From contig JAIVLN010000006.1 in NCBI GenBank assembly GCA_020524245.1, forward strand, positions 1-64,000: a stretch of DNA of 64,000 nt. Direction: 5' to 3'. Of the stretch, positions 1 to 10,220 are shown one piece after another. Position 1 is the first letter of the stretch. The number at the start of each line of letters is the position of its first letter. Origin of the DNA: Rossellomorea aquimaris. GTDB taxonomy: Bacteria > Bacillota > Bacilli > Bacillales > Fictibacillaceae. A program made the position numbers and the translations under genes. The notes under the pieces are model-generated. The model made no database searches and had not been told where the DNA came from. It saw only the letters and a program-made list of their open reading frames with translations.

Positions 1-2
1 TA

Positions 3-119
<117 letters not shown>

Positions 120-126
120 GTAAAAA

Positions 127-167
127 GGTGAAACGTACACCATGTCGTTTCATCTTTTTTTGTTTTT
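127..167 (+). terminator. rRNA operon terminator
   Basis: A 9-bp stem (127-135 with 146-154, one G-U pair) with a 10-nt loop is followed directly by a long T tract from 155. It sits just after the 5S gene and should end the rRNA operon transcript. Confidence 0.85.
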
Positions 168-233
168 AAAAAAGAGAGCAGTCGCGAGGCTGTTCTTTTT
201 TGACGGATTTTTTTGATGGTAACAAAGTACCGA

Positions 234-359
234 CTTCCCCAAGTGAACCTGAAAGTTCCCCAAGTGAGCATGAAACTTCCACAAGTTAAGGTGAAAGTTC
301 CACAAGTCAACGCGAAAGTTCCACAAGAGAGCGTAAAACTTCCACATGCTGCCCATAAT
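234..359. repeat. 21-bp tandem repeat array (6 units)
   Basis: Six head-to-tail units of exactly 21 bp start at 234, 255, 276, 297, 318 and 339. The core is TTCCMCAAGT followed by a GAAA end; the last unit is degenerate. A short frame across it would encode a 7-residue repeat of the type VPQVNxK, but it has no ribosome binding site, so I treat it as non-coding. The period equals two other arrays in this window (18843 and 33237) although the sequences differ. Confidence 0.9.
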
Positions 360-598
360 CTTAATGATAAATGTAGGATTTTCTTCAAAAATCCGTACCT
401 TATTGGAACTTTTCTATTTACACGTCCTAAATGAAAGATTTTTGTTTCAAAAATCTACCTCTTCTGATTCGTACCTTGGAACCTGCTAGGTCAGCCCAGA
501 TGAAAACTCATAAAATCTATCTCTTTCTCTTTGGTGAACTTTCGTGCTATCCTAAGAGTTACAAAAAATGAAAACTTGAGTTTTGGAGGTTTTACAAA
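360..598. other. Intergenic, no gene seen
   Basis: No convincing gene or tRNA. An imperfect hairpin, AAAGATTTTTGTTTCAAAAA-like, lies around 432-458. The ribosome binding site TTGGAGG at about 581-587 serves the gene that starts at 599. I found no clear SigA promoter. Confidence 0.5.
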
Positions 599-1126
599 GT
601 GCTTGAAAATGGCTATATATTGATTGCGATTATTTTAATCATCAATATCGTTTATGTAACATTCTTCACGCTGCGTATGATCCTTACGTTGAAAAACCAA
701 CGTTATCTCGCAGCTGCAACAAGTGTCATCGAAGTCCTGATCTACGTCATCGGACTCGGAATTGTGTTGGAGAACCTGAATGAAATCCAAAACCTGATCG
801 CCTACGCCGTCGGTTACGGGATCGGCGTCATCGTCGGTATGAAGATCGAAGAGAAGCTAGCACTTGGTTATATCACAGTTAACGTAATCACGAAAGAATT
901 CGATTCGGATATCCCATCAGCTCTTCGTAACAAGGGCTATGGTGTCACGAACTGGCTCGCGGATGGACGAGATGGTCCACGTCTTATGATGCAAATCCTG
1001 ACTTCGAGAAAATCCGAGTACGATCTATACTCTACGGTAAAGAAAATGGATGAAAAAGCCTTCATCATTTCGCATGAACCGAAAGCCTTCTATGGAGGGT
1101 TCTGGGTCAAGGCTGTACGGAGGTAA
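599..1126 (+). CDS. yebE: UPF0316/DUF2179 membrane protein YebE
   Basis: 175 residues starting at a GTG with a good ribosome binding site (GGAGG) about 10 bases upstream. The N-terminal half has about three hydrophobic helices (roughly residues 5-30, 40-60 and 65-85) and the C-terminal half is a soluble DUF2179 domain. The family is widespread in Firmicutes and has no settled biochemical role. In B. subtilis it lies upstream of purE together with yebG, and the same order here supports the assignment. yebG follows after 6 bases, so the two are probably cotranscribed. Confidence 0.88.
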   Translation: MLENGYILIAIILIINIVYVTFFTLRMILTLKNQRYLAAATSVIEVLIYVIGLGIVLENLNEIQNLIAYAVGYGIGVIVGMKIEEKLALGYITVNVITKEFDSDIPSALRNKGYGVTNWLADGRDGPRLMMQILTSRKSEYDLYSTVKKMDEKAFIISHEPKAFYGGFWVKAVRR

Positions 1127-1132
1127 CGGACG

Positions 1133-1336
1133 ATGGATAAGAGTAAACCGAAAAAGAAGAAGTTCGAAGTATTGGAAAACGAGAGCATCTCAGACTGCCT
1201 CGATCGCATGAAGAAGGAAGGCTACATGCCTGTAAGGCGGATGGAAGAGCCGGTTTTCCAGGAAAAGACGCAAAATGGGAAGAAAGACGTGGAATATTTA
1301 CGACAAAAAGTGATTTTTGAAGGAAAATTACAGTGA
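1133..1336 (+). CDS. yebG: NETI-motif small protein YebG
   Basis: A 67-residue, very basic and charged cytoplasmic protein beginning MDKSKPKKKKFEVLENESIS. The NETI family is named for a short motif in this position, which reads NESI here. It has no membrane segment and its function is unknown. It follows yebE closely and precedes the pur control region. Its TGA stop (1334-1336) touches the first PurR box, so yebG coding sequence and pur regulation abut. Assignment rests on synteny with B. subtilis yebE-yebG-purE and on the N-terminal pattern. Confidence 0.85.
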   Translation: MDKSKPKKKKFEVLENESISDCLDRMKKEGYMPVRRMEEPVFQEKTQNGKKDVEYLRQKVIFEGKLQ

Positions 1337-1379
1337 AATCCGAACATTTAATTCGTAAAATTATCCAACGTTCGATTTT
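1336..1379 (+). promoter_or_regulatory. Pair of PurR boxes upstream of the pur operon
   Basis: Two inverted PurBox-like sites lie just upstream of the promoter: AAATCCGAACATT at 1336-1348, and on the opposite strand the complement of AACGTTCGATTTT at 1367-1379. The family consensus is AWWWCCGAACWWT. Spacing and inverted orientation match known Bacillus pur operators, where PurR represses initiation and PRPP relieves it. Confidence 0.78.
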
Positions 1380-1382
1380 TCG

Positions 1383-1412
1383 TTGACATACGCGTTTTGG
1401 CGTTGTTACAAT
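1383..1412 (+). promoter_or_regulatory. SigA promoter of the pur operon
   Basis: A perfect -35 TTGACA (1383-1388) and -10 TACAAT (1407-1412) are separated by 18 bp. It is directly downstream of the PurR boxes and just before the riboswitch leader. Confidence 0.85.
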
Positions 1413-1428
1413 ATAACTGAATCAAACA

Positions 1429-1501
1429 GCTCTCATATAATCTTGGGGATATGGCCCATAAGTTTCTACCCGGTAACCGTAAATTACTGGACTATGAGGG
1501 A
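1429..1501 (+). promoter_or_regulatory. Guanine-type purine riboswitch (pur operon)
   Basis: A purine aptamer: P1 pairs about 1430-1437 with 1493-1500. The conserved core elements TATAATC, GATATGG, GTTTCTACC and CCGTAAA are all present. The specificity base sits in GGACTATGAG and is C (position 74 in xpt numbering), which gives guanine/hypoxanthine specificity. Ligand binding is expected to favour the downstream terminator, adding attenuation to PurR control. Confidence 0.94.
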
Positions 1502-1530
1502 AAGCGAACGGTATGCTAAAAGCGAAGTGT

Positions 1531-1592
1531 ACCCAGGATTTTTATGCTTTCTCACATCCAAGAGAAACAGAAAAGATCCTGGGTCTTTTTTT
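1531..1592 (+). terminator. Riboswitch-controlled attenuator terminator
   Basis: ACCCAGGAT (1531-1539) pairs with ATCCTGGGT (1576-1584) and is followed by a T tract. The long loop contains a second short hairpin, TTTCTC/GAGAAA (1548-1553 with 1562-1567). It lies between the guanine aptamer and purE, where the expression platform is expected. Confidence 0.88.
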
Positions 1593-1640
1593 CGGGCAAA
1601 AACAGGAATTACATAATAGATAGAAAGGTTTGGTGAGGTC

Positions 1641-2129
1641 ATGCAGGCAATAGTAGGAGTCATTATGGGAAGCACATCGGATTGGGAGACGATGAAACAT
1701 ACGTGTGATGTTCTTGAAGAACTTGAAATTCCGTACGAAAAGCGAGTCGTATCGGCTCATCGTACGCCTGAACTCATGTTTGAATACGCAGAGGAAGCAC
1801 GTGACCGAGGGATACGGGTCATTGTAGCTGGAGCTGGCGGAGCAGCACATCTTCCGGGTATGGTTGCAGCGAAAACGACCTTGCCGGTCATTGGTGTTCC
1901 GGTTCAGTCGAAAGCTTTGAACGGTCTGGATTCGCTTCTATCCATCGTCCAGATGCCTGGCGGTGTACCGGTCGCAACGGTTGCGATCGGAAAAGCAGGA
2001 GCGACGAACGCTGGTCTTTTAGCGGCACAGATTATAGGCACGACTTCAGAGGATGTAGCTGCTCGACTTCAGAATCGACGGAACCAAACGAAGGAAAAAG
2101 TGTTGGAAAGCAGTGGTGAATTGATATGA
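1641..2129 (+). CDS. purE: 5-(carboxyamino)imidazole ribonucleotide mutase PurE
   Basis: 162 residues, the usual length of class I PurE. It converts N5-CAIR to CAIR in de novo purine synthesis. The N-terminal GSTSDWETM phosphate-binding loop, the SAHRTPE motif with the catalytic His, and [12 protein letters not shown] are all present. First gene of the pur operon after the riboswitch terminator, with GTGAGGT upstream of its ATG. Its stop overlaps the purK start (ATGATGA), consistent with translational coupling to the enzyme that makes its substrate. Confidence 0.97.
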   Translation: MQAIVGVIMGSTSDWETMKHTCDVLEELEIPYEKRVVSAHRTPELMFEYAEEARDRGIRVIVAGAGGAAHLPGMVAAKTTLPVIGVPVQSKALNGLDSLLSIVQMPGGVPVATVAIGKAGATNAGLLAAQIIGTTSEDVAARLQNRRNQTKEKVLESSGELI

Positions 2130-3280
2130 TGAAACCTATTTTACCTCCTCAAACGATTGGGATATTAGGTGGCGGACAACTCGGACGGATGATGGCGATC
2201 GCGGCAAAAGAGATGGGGTTCAAAGTAGCGACAGTCGATCCGACAGAAGGTTCTCCATGTGGCTTGATCGCAGACATCGAAATCGTCGGTGACTATGCGA
2301 GTGAGGAAGCGCGCAAGAGACTAGCTGAAGTAAGTGATGTCATCACGTACGAGTTTGAAAATGTCGATCTTGCAACAGCAGAGTGGTTGGAGCGGAATCA
2401 CCATCTGCCACAGGGCAGTCGGCTTTTAGAAGTAACACAAGACAGGGCAGAGGAAAAACGGACGCTAGAAGCAATCGGCGTTCAAGTAGCGCCTTATGTA
2501 CTTGTTGACGAGAGTGCGGAACTTGAACCGGCGCTTGAGAAAATTGGATATCCAGCAATTTTGAAGACGACGCGTGGCGGCTACGACGGCAAAGGCCAGG
2601 TCATGATTGAGGCACCTCAAGATTTGAAAGCAGCAAAAGAGTTGCTCGCTGGTGGCACCCCATGTGTGTTAGAGAAGAAAATCAACTTCGCAAAAGAGAT
2701 TTCAGTGATCGTCGCACGGAATACGAGTGGCGACACAGAAACGTTCCCGGTTGCGGAGAACATCCATAAAGATCACATTCTTTATAAATCGATCGTTCCA
2801 GCACGCATTTCTGAAGTGAGCCTGGAAAAAGCGGAAAACCTTGCGAGACAGATTGCGAGCGGGTTGGAGCTTGTCGGTACTTTGGCGGTCGAGATGTTCC
2901 TGACGAATGACGAGGGCATCTATATCAATGAGTTGGCACCACGCCCACACAATTCGGGGCATTATACGATTGAAGGCTGTATGTTCTCGCAATTCCAGCA
3001 GCATATCCGCGCGATCTGCGGTTGGAAGCTTGGAAAGCCAACCTTGCTGAAGCCGAGCGTAATGGTGAACTTGCTCGGACAAGATGCCGCGACGATTTTG
3101 GAAGTTGCACCATTGTTTGACGATGTCCATCTTCATCTATATGAGAAAAAAGAGATCAAGGACAAACGGAAGATGGGACATTTTACGATCATAAACGATT
3201 CATTAGAAGAAGCAGTTGATCAAGCAGAAACCATCGTTAAGAACTTACAACAAAAAGACAACTTGGAGGAAGTAAAATGA
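2126..3280 (+). CDS. purK: N5-CAIR synthetase PurK
   Basis: 384 residues, an ATP-grasp enzyme that carboxylates AIR with bicarbonate and ATP to give N5-CAIR. The N-terminal dinucleotide-like fold begins [15 protein letters not shown], the ATP-grasp lid has [12 protein letters not shown], and the metal-binding region ends with [14 protein letters not shown]. It starts at ATG 2126 inside the purE stop (an ATG at 2129 is also possible). The 3' end overlaps the purB start by 4 bases. Confidence 0.97.
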   Translation: MMKPILPPQTIGILGGGQLGRMMAIAAKEMGFKVATVDPTEGSPCGLIADIEIVGDYASEEARKRLAEVSDVITYEFENVDLATAEWLERNHHLPQGSRLLEVTQDRAEEKRTLEAIGVQVAPYVLVDESAELEPALEKIGYPAILKTTRGGYDGKGQVMIEAPQDLKAAKELLAGGTPCVLEKKINFAKEISVIVARNTSGDTETFPVAENIHKDHILYKSIVPARISEVSLEKAENLARQIASGLELVGTLAVEMFLTNDEGIYINELAPRPHNSGHYTIEGCMFSQFQQHIRAICGWKLGKPTLLKPSVMVNLLGQDAATILEVAPLFDDVHLHLYEKKEIKDKRKMGHFTIINDSLEEAVDQAETIVKNLQQKDNLEEVK

Positions 3281-4572
3281 TTGAACGCTATACAAGACCT
3301 GAAATGGGTGCGATTTGGACAGAAGAAAATAAATTCAAGGCATGGCTCGAAGTAGAGATTCTTGCTTGCGAAGCATGGGCAGAGCTTGGAGACATTCCGA
3401 AAGAGGACGTTGCGAAGCTCCGTGAAAACGCTGGGTTTGACGTGAACCGGATCCATGAAATCGAAGCGGAAACGCGTCATGATGTCGTTGCTTTTACAAG
3501 AGCGGTATCAGAAACACTTGGGGAAGAGCGCAAATGGGTCCATTATGGTCTGACTTCTACCGACGTTGTCGATACAGCGTTATCCTATTTGATCAAGCAA
3601 GCGAATGACATCTTACTGGCGGATGTCGAGAAGTTTATCGAGATTTTAAAAGAAAAAGCAGTAGAGCATAAGCACACGGTGATGATGGGGAGAACCCACG
3701 GTGTCCATGCGGAACCGACGACATTCGGCTTGAAGCTCGCGCTCTGGTACGAAGAGATGAAGCGGAACAAAGAGCGGCTCGAGCAAGCGGTGGAAGGCAT
3801 CCGTTTCGGGAAGCTTTCAGGAGCGGTCGGAACGTATGCGAACATACCTCCGTTTGTGGAAGAGTACGTGTGTGAAAAGCTAGGTCTGAACCGTGCGCCT
3901 GTATCCACGCAAACGTTGCAACGTGACCGTCACGCGCATTACATTTCAACGCTTGCTCTCGTCGCGACATCCATCGAGAAGTTCGCAACGGAAATCCGCG
4001 GCTTACAGAAGAGTGAGACACGTGAAGTCGAGGAATTTTTCGCAAAAGGTCAAAAAGGATCATCCGCTATGCCGCATAAACGTAATCCGGTCGGATCCGA
4101 GAACATGACTGGTCTTGCTCGCGTGATTCGAGGTCATATGGTGACGGCGATGGAGAACGTGTCCCTATGGCACGAACGCGATATTTCGCACTCATCCGCT
4201 GAGCGCGTGATCATTCCAGACAGCACGATCCTACTGAATTACATGCTGAACCGATTCTCCAATATCGTGAAAAACTTAACGGTGTTCCCGGAGAACATGA
4301 AGCGCAACATGACGAGAACGTACGGCTTGATCTACTCGCAGCGTGTGTTGCTTTCACTGATCGACAAGGGCATGAACCGTGAAGAAGCATACGACCTCGT
4401 GCAACCGAAAGCGATGGAAGCTTGGGAGAAAGGCATCCAGTTCAGAGAGTTGATTGAAGGGGAGAAGCGAGTGACCGATATGCTTTCACCAGAAGAGATC
4501 AACGACTGTTTTGACTACAACTACCACTTGAAGGAAGTAGACAACATTTTCAAACGCGTTGGACTTGAGTAA
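3277..4572 (+). CDS. purB: Adenylosuccinate lyase PurB
   Basis: 431 residues. A fumarase/aspartase-superfamily lyase that acts twice: SAICAR to AICAR plus fumarate, and adenylosuccinate to AMP. The signature [11 protein letters not shown] carries the catalytic serine loop, and the [15 protein letters not shown] and [10 protein letters not shown] active-site motifs are present. ATGA overlap with purK. Its presence links the IMP pathway to AMP formation within the same operon. Confidence 0.97.
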   Translation: MIERYTRPEMGAIWTEENKFKAWLEVEILACEAWAELGDIPKEDVAKLRENAGFDVNRIHEIEAETRHDVVAFTRAVSETLGEERKWVHYGLTSTDVVDTALSYLIKQANDILLADVEKFIEILKEKAVEHKHTVMMGRTHGVHAEPTTFGLKLALWYEEMKRNKERLEQAVEGIRFGKLSGAVGTYANIPPFVEEYVCEKLGLNRAPVSTQTLQRDRHAHYISTLALVATSIEKFATEIRGLQKSETREVEEFFAKGQKGSSAMPHKRNPVGSENMTGLARVIRGHMVTAMENVSLWHERDISHSSAERVIIPDSTILLNYMLNRFSNIVKNLTVFPENMKRNMTRTYGLIYSQRVLLSLIDKGMNREEAYDLVQPKAMEAWEKGIQFRELIEGEKRVTDMLSPEEINDCFDYNYHLKEVDNIFKRVGLE

Positions 4573-4602
4573 ATCGCCGCACAGGCGCGAGGAGGAACGT
4601 TG

Positions 4603-5316
4603 ATGGAAAAGCAAGCGTTACTGTATGAAGGAAAAGCGAAGCGAGTGTATGAAACGAACGATTCGGAAATCGTCTGGATCGAGTATAAAGACGAAGCGAC
4701 CGCCTTCAACGGCGAGAAGAAGTCGACGATCACAGGGAAAGGCCGATTGAACAACGAGATTTCAGCGTTATTGTTCGAGAAGCTCCGTGAGAACGGAATC
4801 GAATCGCATTTTGTGAAAAAGCTTTCGGAAACGGAACAGTTGGTGAAAAATGTCCAGATCATACCGCTCGAAGTCGTCGTCCGTAACGTCGCGGCAGGCT
4901 CTCTTGCACACCGATTGGGGATGGAAGAAGGCGAAGTGCTGCCAGAAACGATCGTCGAGTTTTACTATAAGAACGATGATTTGGGAGACCCGTTGTTGAC
5001 GCGCGACCACATCCGCGTGCTCGGCTTGGTCGAAGAAACAGAGCTGGCACTCTTACGAGAGAAGGGTCTCGCTGTGAATGAAGTGCTTGTTCCGTATTTC
5101 AAGTCTCTGAACATCGACTTGATCGATTTCAAACTCGAGTTCGGCATCGGCCCGGATGGAGACGTTCTGCTGGCGGATGAGATTTCACCTGACACATGCC
5201 GATTGTGGGATGCGGAGACAGGTGAGAAGCTCGATAAAGATGTGTTCCGCCGCGATCTCGGAAGCTTAACCGACACATACAGTAAGCTGTTGGAACGATT
5301 GACGATCGCGCCTTAA
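4603..5316 (+). CDS. purC: SAICAR synthetase PurC
   Basis: 237 residues. Condenses CAIR with aspartate using ATP. The N-terminal LYEGKAKRVYET nucleotide loop, VEVVVRNVAAGSL-type motif (EVVVRNVAAGSL) and LADEISPDTCRLWD are typical. A TTG at 4600 is in frame, but the GAGGAGG ribosome binding site at about 4589-4595 is better spaced for ATG 4603. Downstream is an unusual non-coding insertion of about 360 bp before purS. Confidence 0.96.
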   Translation: MEKQALLYEGKAKRVYETNDSEIVWIEYKDEATAFNGEKKSTITGKGRLNNEISALLFEKLRENGIESHFVKKLSETEQLVKNVQIIPLEVVVRNVAAGSLAHRLGMEEGEVLPETIVEFYYKNDDLGDPLLTRDHIRVLGLVEETELALLREKGLAVNEVLVPYFKSLNIDLIDFKLEFGIGPDGDVLLADEISPDTCRLWDAETGEKLDKDVFRRDLGSLTDTYSKLLERLTIAP

Positions 5317-5676
5317 GCTGACGTTAAGTAGATCAATAGAATAAGAGGGTTCCGGACTGATTTCCCGAACCCCTCATATGAAAAATTTTAAGAATGTTGT
5401 GTATTTTAAAAGTTGATTGGAGAGCAAGGTGCGAGACTCCAGCGGGATCAGCGGGACAGGTGAGACCATTTACTTTTTAAAAGGATCTTCGACTAAAACC
5501 CACCACGTCCTGTGGTGAACGTCGAAGCCAGCACATCCTGTGCAAGTGGGTGGGCTCACCGCACGCCCCGCGGAAAGCGAGCATCCTGGAGCGGAAATCA
5601 ACCACTTTCAAGAGCAACAAAGTTTGCGCAAACAGTCTTTATAAATCAAAAACAACCACTCGGGGAGGCCGATTTC
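5317..5676. repeat. Dispersed hairpin repeat inside the pur operon (copy A)
   Basis: A 360-bp non-coding stretch between purC and purS. A stem GAGGGTTC/GAACCCCTC lies near 5345-5375, without a T tract. From about 5420 to 5610 a long imperfect palindrome has arms GACTCCAGCGGGATCAGCGG and CCCCGCGGAAAGCGAGCATC and a GGTGAGACC/GGCTCACC pair. The element at about 22058-22190 shares this organisation. I recall such elements as common intergenic repeats of Bacillaceae; the boundaries are approximate. It may affect transcript processing or stability of the operon. Confidence 0.75.
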
Positions 5677-5931
5677 ATGTATAACGTTAAAGTTTTCATC
5701 ACTTTGAAGGAAAGTGTTCTAGATCCACAAGGAGCTGCTGTGAAAGATTCGCTCCATCGTCTCACTTACAACGCAGTTGAAGATGTACGCGTAGGAAAAT
5801 ACATTGAATTGACGCTAAAGAAAGAAGATGGCGACATCGATCAGCAAGTCCGTGAAATGTGCGAAAAGCTCTTAGCGAACACAGTCATTGAAGACTATAC
5901 GTATGAAATCGAGGAGGTCATCCCTCAATGA
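5677..5931 (+). CDS. purS: FGAM synthase subunit PurS
   Basis: 84 residues, the normal size of PurS, the small structural subunit of the three-part FGAM synthase (PurS-PurQ-PurL) of Gram-positive bacteria. It begins [19 protein letters not shown] and has the typical [19 protein letters not shown] helix. The frame is open further upstream into the repeat, but ATG 5677 has CGGGGAGG ahead of it and gives the family length. The stop overlaps purQ by 4 bases. Confidence 0.95.
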   Translation: MYNVKVFITLKESVLDPQGAAVKDSLHRLTYNAVEDVRVGKYIELTLKKEDGDIDQQVREMCEKLLANTVIEDYTYEIEEVIPQ

Positions 5932-6611
5932 AGTTTGCCGTCGTCGTTTTTCCAGGGTCCAACTGTGACATAGACATGTACCACGCCATCAAGGACGAGC
6001 TGGGAGAGGAAGTCGAGTACGTCTGGCATGACGACCAGGACTTGAATCGCTTTGACGGTATTCTCATCCCGGGTGGATTCTCGTACGGGGACTACTTGCG
6101 AAGCGGTTCGATCGCTCGTTTTTCCAACGTGATGGAGTCCATTTACGAAGCGAATCAGGCAGGCAAGCCGATCCTTGGCGTCTGCAACGGTTTTCAAATT
6201 TTACTAGAAGCAGGATTGTTGCCAGGTGCGATGCAACGGAACGAAAAGCTGAAATTCATCTGTAAGCAGGTCGAGCTTGAAGTGGCGAACAACGAAACGG
6301 TGTTCACCTCTCTTTATGAAAAAGGGGAGAAGATCACGATTCCGGTCGCACACGGTGAAGGCAACTACTACTGCGATGAAGCGACATACACGAAGCTCGC
6401 AGAGAATAACCAGATTGCTTTTACGTATGCCGAAAACATCAACGGATCAAGACACGGAATTGCGGGCATTACGAATGAACGAGGAAACGTCCTAGGCATG
6501 ATGCCGCATCCAGAGCGAGCGGTCGACGCTTTGCTCGGTAGCGCGGACGGACTGAAGCTGTTTCAATCAATCGTGAAATCTTGGAGGGAAGCACATGTCA
6601 CTACTTCATGA
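5928..6611 (+). CDS. purQ: FGAM synthase glutaminase subunit PurQ
   Basis: 227 residues. A class I glutamine amidotransferase that supplies ammonia to PurL. The nucleophile elbow [13 protein letters not shown] has the catalytic Cys at about residue 86, and HPERAVD near the C-terminus provides His and Glu. The oxyanion motif [11 protein letters not shown] is also present. It starts within the purS stop and overlaps purL by 17 bases, so the three subunits are made together. Confidence 0.97.
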   Translation: MKFAVVVFPGSNCDIDMYHAIKDELGEEVEYVWHDDQDLNRFDGILIPGGFSYGDYLRSGSIARFSNVMESIYEANQAGKPILGVCNGFQILLEAGLLPGAMQRNEKLKFICKQVELEVANNETVFTSLYEKGEKITIPVAHGEGNYYCDEATYTKLAENNQIAFTYAENINGSRHGIAGITNERGNVLGMMPHPERAVDALLGSADGLKLFQSIVKSWREAHVTTS

Positions 6612-8820
6612 ACCAACTGCAGAAATGATCAAGGAACAGAAGCTGTATCAGGAAATGGGCTTGAACGATAGCGAGTTCCGGATGGTTGAGTCAATCTTAG
6701 GTCGTCTTCCAAACTATACGGAAACGGGTCTTTTCTCGGTCATGTGGTCCGAGCATTGCAGCTATAAGAACTCGAAGCCTGTTTTGCGCAAGTTCCCGAC
6801 AGAAGGCAAGCGCGTCCTCCAAGGTCCAGGAGAAGGGGCTGGAATCGTCGATATCGGTGACGATCAAGCCGTCGTTTTTAAAATAGAAAGCCACAACCAT
6901 CCGTCTGCCATCGAGCCGTACCAAGGGGCAGCAACAGGTGTCGGAGGAATCATCCGTGACGTGTTCTCGATGGGTGCGCGTCCGGTCGCATTGTTGAACT
7001 CTCTTCGTTTCGGTGAGCTCACGTCTGATCGAGTGAAGTATTTGTTCGAAGAGGTTGTCGCTGGCATTGCGGGCTACGGAAACTGTATCGGTATTCCGAC
7101 AGTCGGTGGAGAAGTGCAGTTTGATGCTTCTTACGAAGGCAATCCGCTCGTGAACGCGATGTGTGTCGGAGTGATCGATCATAAGGATATCCAGAAGGGT
7201 CAGGCGAACGGTATCGGCAACTCGGTCATGTACGTTGGTGCGAAGACTGGCCGTGACGGCATTCATGGGGCGACATTCGCTTCGGAAGAATTGAACGATG
7301 CGTCTGAGGAAAAGCGTCCGGCAGTCCAGGTCGGCGATCCGTTCATGGAAAAACTTTTACTTGAAGCGTGTTTAGAGCTTGTTCAATCGGATGCCCTTGT
7401 TGGGATCCAAGACATGGGAGCGGCAGGTCTGACTTCGTCCTCGAGCGAAATGGCGAGTAAGTCAGGCGTTGGGATCGAAATGAACCTCGACCTTGTCCCA
7501 CAACGTGAAACGAACATGACGCCTTATGAGATGATGCTTTCTGAGTCTCAAGAGCGGATGTTAATCGTTGTGAAAAAAGGGCGCGAAGACGAAATCAAGC
7601 AGATTTTCGATAAATGGGAACTCGAAGCGGTCACGATCGGTCACGTCATCGAGGAAAAAGAACTTCGCTTGCTTCATAACGGTGAAGTCGTTGCGAACGT
7701 TCCGGTTGATGCTTTGGCGGAAGAAGCACCGGTTTATCACAAGCCAAGTGCGGTACCGGCTTACTATGAAGCGTTCCAAACGCAAGAAGCTTACCAACCA
7801 CAAATTACAGATTATAAAGATACATTGTTGAAATTGTTGGCTCAGCCAACAATCGCAAGCAAGTCATGGGTATTCGATCAGTACGATCATATGGTTCGCA
7901 CAAGCACAGTCGTTTCTCCTGGATCAGACGCGGCAGTCGTTCGTATCCGCGGAACGCGGAAAGCGTTGGCAATGACGACAGACTGTAACTCTCGTTACTT
8001 GTATTTAGATCCAGAGGTCGGCGGTAAAATCGCAGTTGCTGAAGCGGCGCGGAACATCGTTTGTTCTGGTGGGGAACCGCTCGCGATTACGGACTGCTTG
8101 AACTTCGGTAACCCTGAAAAGCCGGAGATCTTCTGGCAGCTCGAGAAGGCGGTCGAAGGGATGAGCGATGCGTGTCGCACACTCTCAACGCCTGTTATCA
8201 GCGGAAATGTTTCATTGTACAACGAAACGAATGGAGTCGCGGTTTATCCAACGCCGGTTGTCGGCATGGTCGGACTTGTCCATGACATCGACCACGTAAC
8301 GACTCAGGGCTTTAAAGAAGCGGGCGACGTCATTTACATGATCGGTGAAACGAAGCCGGAATTCTCCGGAAGTGAGCTTCAGAAACTATTAGAAGGTTCG
8401 ATTTCGGGGAAAGCGCCAGAGCTAGACCTGGAAAAAGAAGCCCGCTATCAATCTCAACTTTTACAAGCGATTCAAAAGGGTCTCGTCCAATCTGCTCATG
8501 ATGTAGCAGAAGGTGGAGTAGCGGTTGCACTCGCAGAATCCATGATGGACGCGGAACTCGGCGCATCGGTCACGCTATCAGGAGAGGAAGCAGCGGCACT
8601 TTTCAGCGAATCGCAATCTCGTTTCCTCGTTTCAGTGAAACCGGAAAACACGGAGCAGTTTGAAAGTCTCGTAGACGCGACAAAGATCGGTTTCGTGTTG
8701 GATCGCGCAATGCTACGCATCGATACACCAGAAGGGAAAGAGCTCGTTTCGGCGACGAAAGAAGAGCTCGAGACAGCTTGGAAGGGAGCTATACCATGTT
8801 TGCTGACATCAAAGGTTTAA
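6595..8820 (+). CDS. purL: FGAM synthase subunit PurL (small type)
   Basis: 741 residues, the size of the small-type PurL that works with PurS and PurQ. ATP-dependent conversion of FGAR to FGAM. Motifs: [13 protein letters not shown] near residue 50, [20 protein letters not shown], and two PurM-like halves (second half from about residue 400, [18 protein letters not shown]). Start ATG 6595 has TTGGAGGGAAGC ahead of it within purQ. The 3' end overlaps purF. Confidence 0.97.
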   Translation: MSLLHEPTAEMIKEQKLYQEMGLNDSEFRMVESILGRLPNYTETGLFSVMWSEHCSYKNSKPVLRKFPTEGKRVLQGPGEGAGIVDIGDDQAVVFKIESHNHPSAIEPYQGAATGVGGIIRDVFSMGARPVALLNSLRFGELTSDRVKYLFEEVVAGIAGYGNCIGIPTVGGEVQFDASYEGNPLVNAMCVGVIDHKDIQKGQANGIGNSVMYVGAKTGRDGIHGATFASEELNDASEEKRPAVQVGDPFMEKLLLEACLELVQSDALVGIQDMGAAGLTSSSSEMASKSGVGIEMNLDLVPQRETNMTPYEMMLSESQERMLIVVKKGREDEIKQIFDKWELEAVTIGHVIEEKELRLLHNGEVVANVPVDALAEEAPVYHKPSAVPAYYEAFQTQEAYQPQITDYKDTLLKLLAQPTIASKSWVFDQYDHMVRTSTVVSPGSDAAVVRIRGTRKALAMTTDCNSRYLYLDPEVGGKIAVAEAARNIVCSGGEPLAITDCLNFGNPEKPEIFWQLEKAVEGMSDACRTLSTPVISGNVSLYNETNGVAVYPTPVVGMVGLVHDIDHVTTQGFKEAGDVIYMIGETKPEFSGSELQKLLEGSISGKAPELDLEKEARYQSQLLQAIQKGLVQSAHDVAEGGVAVALAESMMDAELGASVTLSGEEAAALFSESQSRFLVSVKPENTEQFESLVDATKIGFVLDRAMLRIDTPEGKELVSATKEELETAWKGAIPCLLTSKV

Positions 8821-10220
8821 ACGAAGAATGTGGCGTGTTCGCGATCTGGGGTCACCAGGACGCGGCGCAGCTCACATATTACGGTCTCCACAGCCTTCAG
8901 CACCGCGGGCAAGAGGGTGCTGGCATTGCGGTGACTGACGGCGAACAGGTAAAATTTCATAAAAACAGCGGGCTCGTGACAGAAGTGTTCAACAAAGGCG
9001 AGTTGAACACGTTGACGGGAAAAGCGGCAATCGGGCATGTCCGTTACTCGACGGCTGGTGGCACGGAATATGCCAACGTCCAGCCGCTCGTTTTCCAATC
9101 CCAGCGTGGGGGCTTGGCGCTTGCGCATAATGGCAATCTTGTAAACGCAAACATGCTGAAGCAGCAGCTCGAAGCACAAGGAAGCATTTTTCAAACGACA
9201 TCCGATACGGAAGTGCTTGCGCATCTGATTAAGCGCAGTGGTCTGTACAATCTACGTGACCAGGTGAAGAATGCTCTGTCGATGATCAAGGGGGCTTACG
9301 CGTTCGTCATCATGACCGAGAATGGCATCATGGCCGCTCAAGATCCGAACGGCTTGCGTCCTTTGTCTCTTGGTAAAATCGGCGACGCGTATGTCGTCGC
9401 CTCGGAAACGTGTGCATTTGATGTCATCGGCGCGGAATATATCCGTGACGTGCGTCCAGGGGAGCTTTTGATTATTAACGACGATGGACTCGAAACGGAT
9501 TCGTTCACGTCTTCGACGAACCGGGCGATCTGCAGCATGGAATACATTTATTTTTCCCGTCCGGACAGCCATATTGATGATATCAACGTCCATACCGCTC
9601 GTAAAAACTTGGGTAAACGCCTTGCGGCTGAAGCATTCGTGGAAGCGGATGTTGTCACGGGGGTGCCGGATTCCAGTATTTCAGCAGCGATCGGTTATGC
9701 TGAAGCGGCTGGCATTCCGTATGAACTCGGGTTGATTAAGAACCGCTATGTCGGACGGACGTTCATCCAGCCTTCTCAAGCGTTGCGCGAGCAGGGCGTG
9801 AAGATGAAGCTGTCTCCGGTTCGTGGAATCGTGGAAGGAAAGCGCGTCGTCATGGTCGATGATTCGATCGTTCGTGGTACGACGAGCCGACGTATCGTGC
9901 AGATGTTGCGTGATGCCGGGGCTACGGAAGTCCATGTGCGCATCAGTTCACCACCAATCGCTCACCCGTGCTACTACGGTATTGATATTTCTTCGAAGGA
10001 AGAATTGATTGCGTCGAATTACTCGGTTGAGGAGATTCGCGAGATCATCGGTGCGGATTCGCTCGAGTACTTAAGCGTGGACGGTATGCTGGAAGGAATC
10101 GGACGCAACCAGAGCGAGCCAAACTGTGGCCAATGCCTTGGCTGCTTTACTGGCAAGTACCCAACGGAAATCTATCCAGACACCGTCTTACCACACGAAA
10201 AAGAGCTGGTATTTAAGTAA
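8796..10220 (+). CDS. purF: Amidophosphoribosyltransferase PurF
   Basis: 474 residues. The first committed step: PRPP plus glutamine to phosphoribosylamine. The start is ATG 8796, not the in-frame ATG 8778, because GGAAGGGA lies just ahead and the resulting 11-residue propeptide exposes catalytic Cys12 (NEECGVF) as in B. subtilis. Iron-sulfur ligand cysteines are visible in AICSMEY, HPCYYG and NCGQCLGCF. The PRPP loop is [14 protein letters not shown]. It overlaps purL by 25 bases. Confidence 0.96.
   Translation: MFADIKGLNEECGVFAIWGHQDAAQLTYYGLHSLQHRGQEGAGIAVTDGEQVKFHKNSGLVTEVFNKGELNTLTGKAAIGHVRYSTAGGTEYANVQPLVFQSQRGGLALAHNGNLVNANMLKQQLEAQGSIFQTTSDTEVLAHLIKRSGLYNLRDQVKNALSMIKGAYAFVIMTENGIMAAQDPNGLRPLSLGKIGDAYVVASETCAFDVIGAEYIRDVRPGELLIINDDGLETDSFTSSTNRAICSMEYIYFSRPDSHIDDINVHTARKNLGKRLAAEAFVEADVVTGVPDSSISAAIGYAEAAGIPYELGLIKNRYVGRTFIQPSQALREQGVKMKLSPVRGIVEGKRVVMVDDSIVRGTTSRRIVQMLRDAGATEVHVRISSPPIAHPCYYGIDISSKEELIASNYSVEEIREIIGADSLEYLSVDGMLEGIGRNQSEPNCGQCLGCFTGKYPTEIYPDTVLPHEKELVFK

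Noticed and set aside
213..434. 73-codon open frame across the first 21-bp array (and longer antisense frames)
   Set aside because: The frame is produced by the 21-bp repeat; no ribosome binding site and no conserved protein pattern outside the 7-residue repeat.
120..598. tRNA genes after the 5S rRNA
   Set aside because: No cloverleaf, TTCGAAT T-arm or CCA end found.
1542..1850. Minus-strand frame across the riboswitch terminator and purE start
   Set aside because: Explained by the riboswitch and purE coding sequence; no start signals.
6697..7266. 189-codon antisense frame inside purL, and similar long antisense frames in other pur genes
   Set aside because: Shadow of a strongly coding region; no initiation signals and low-complexity basic product.
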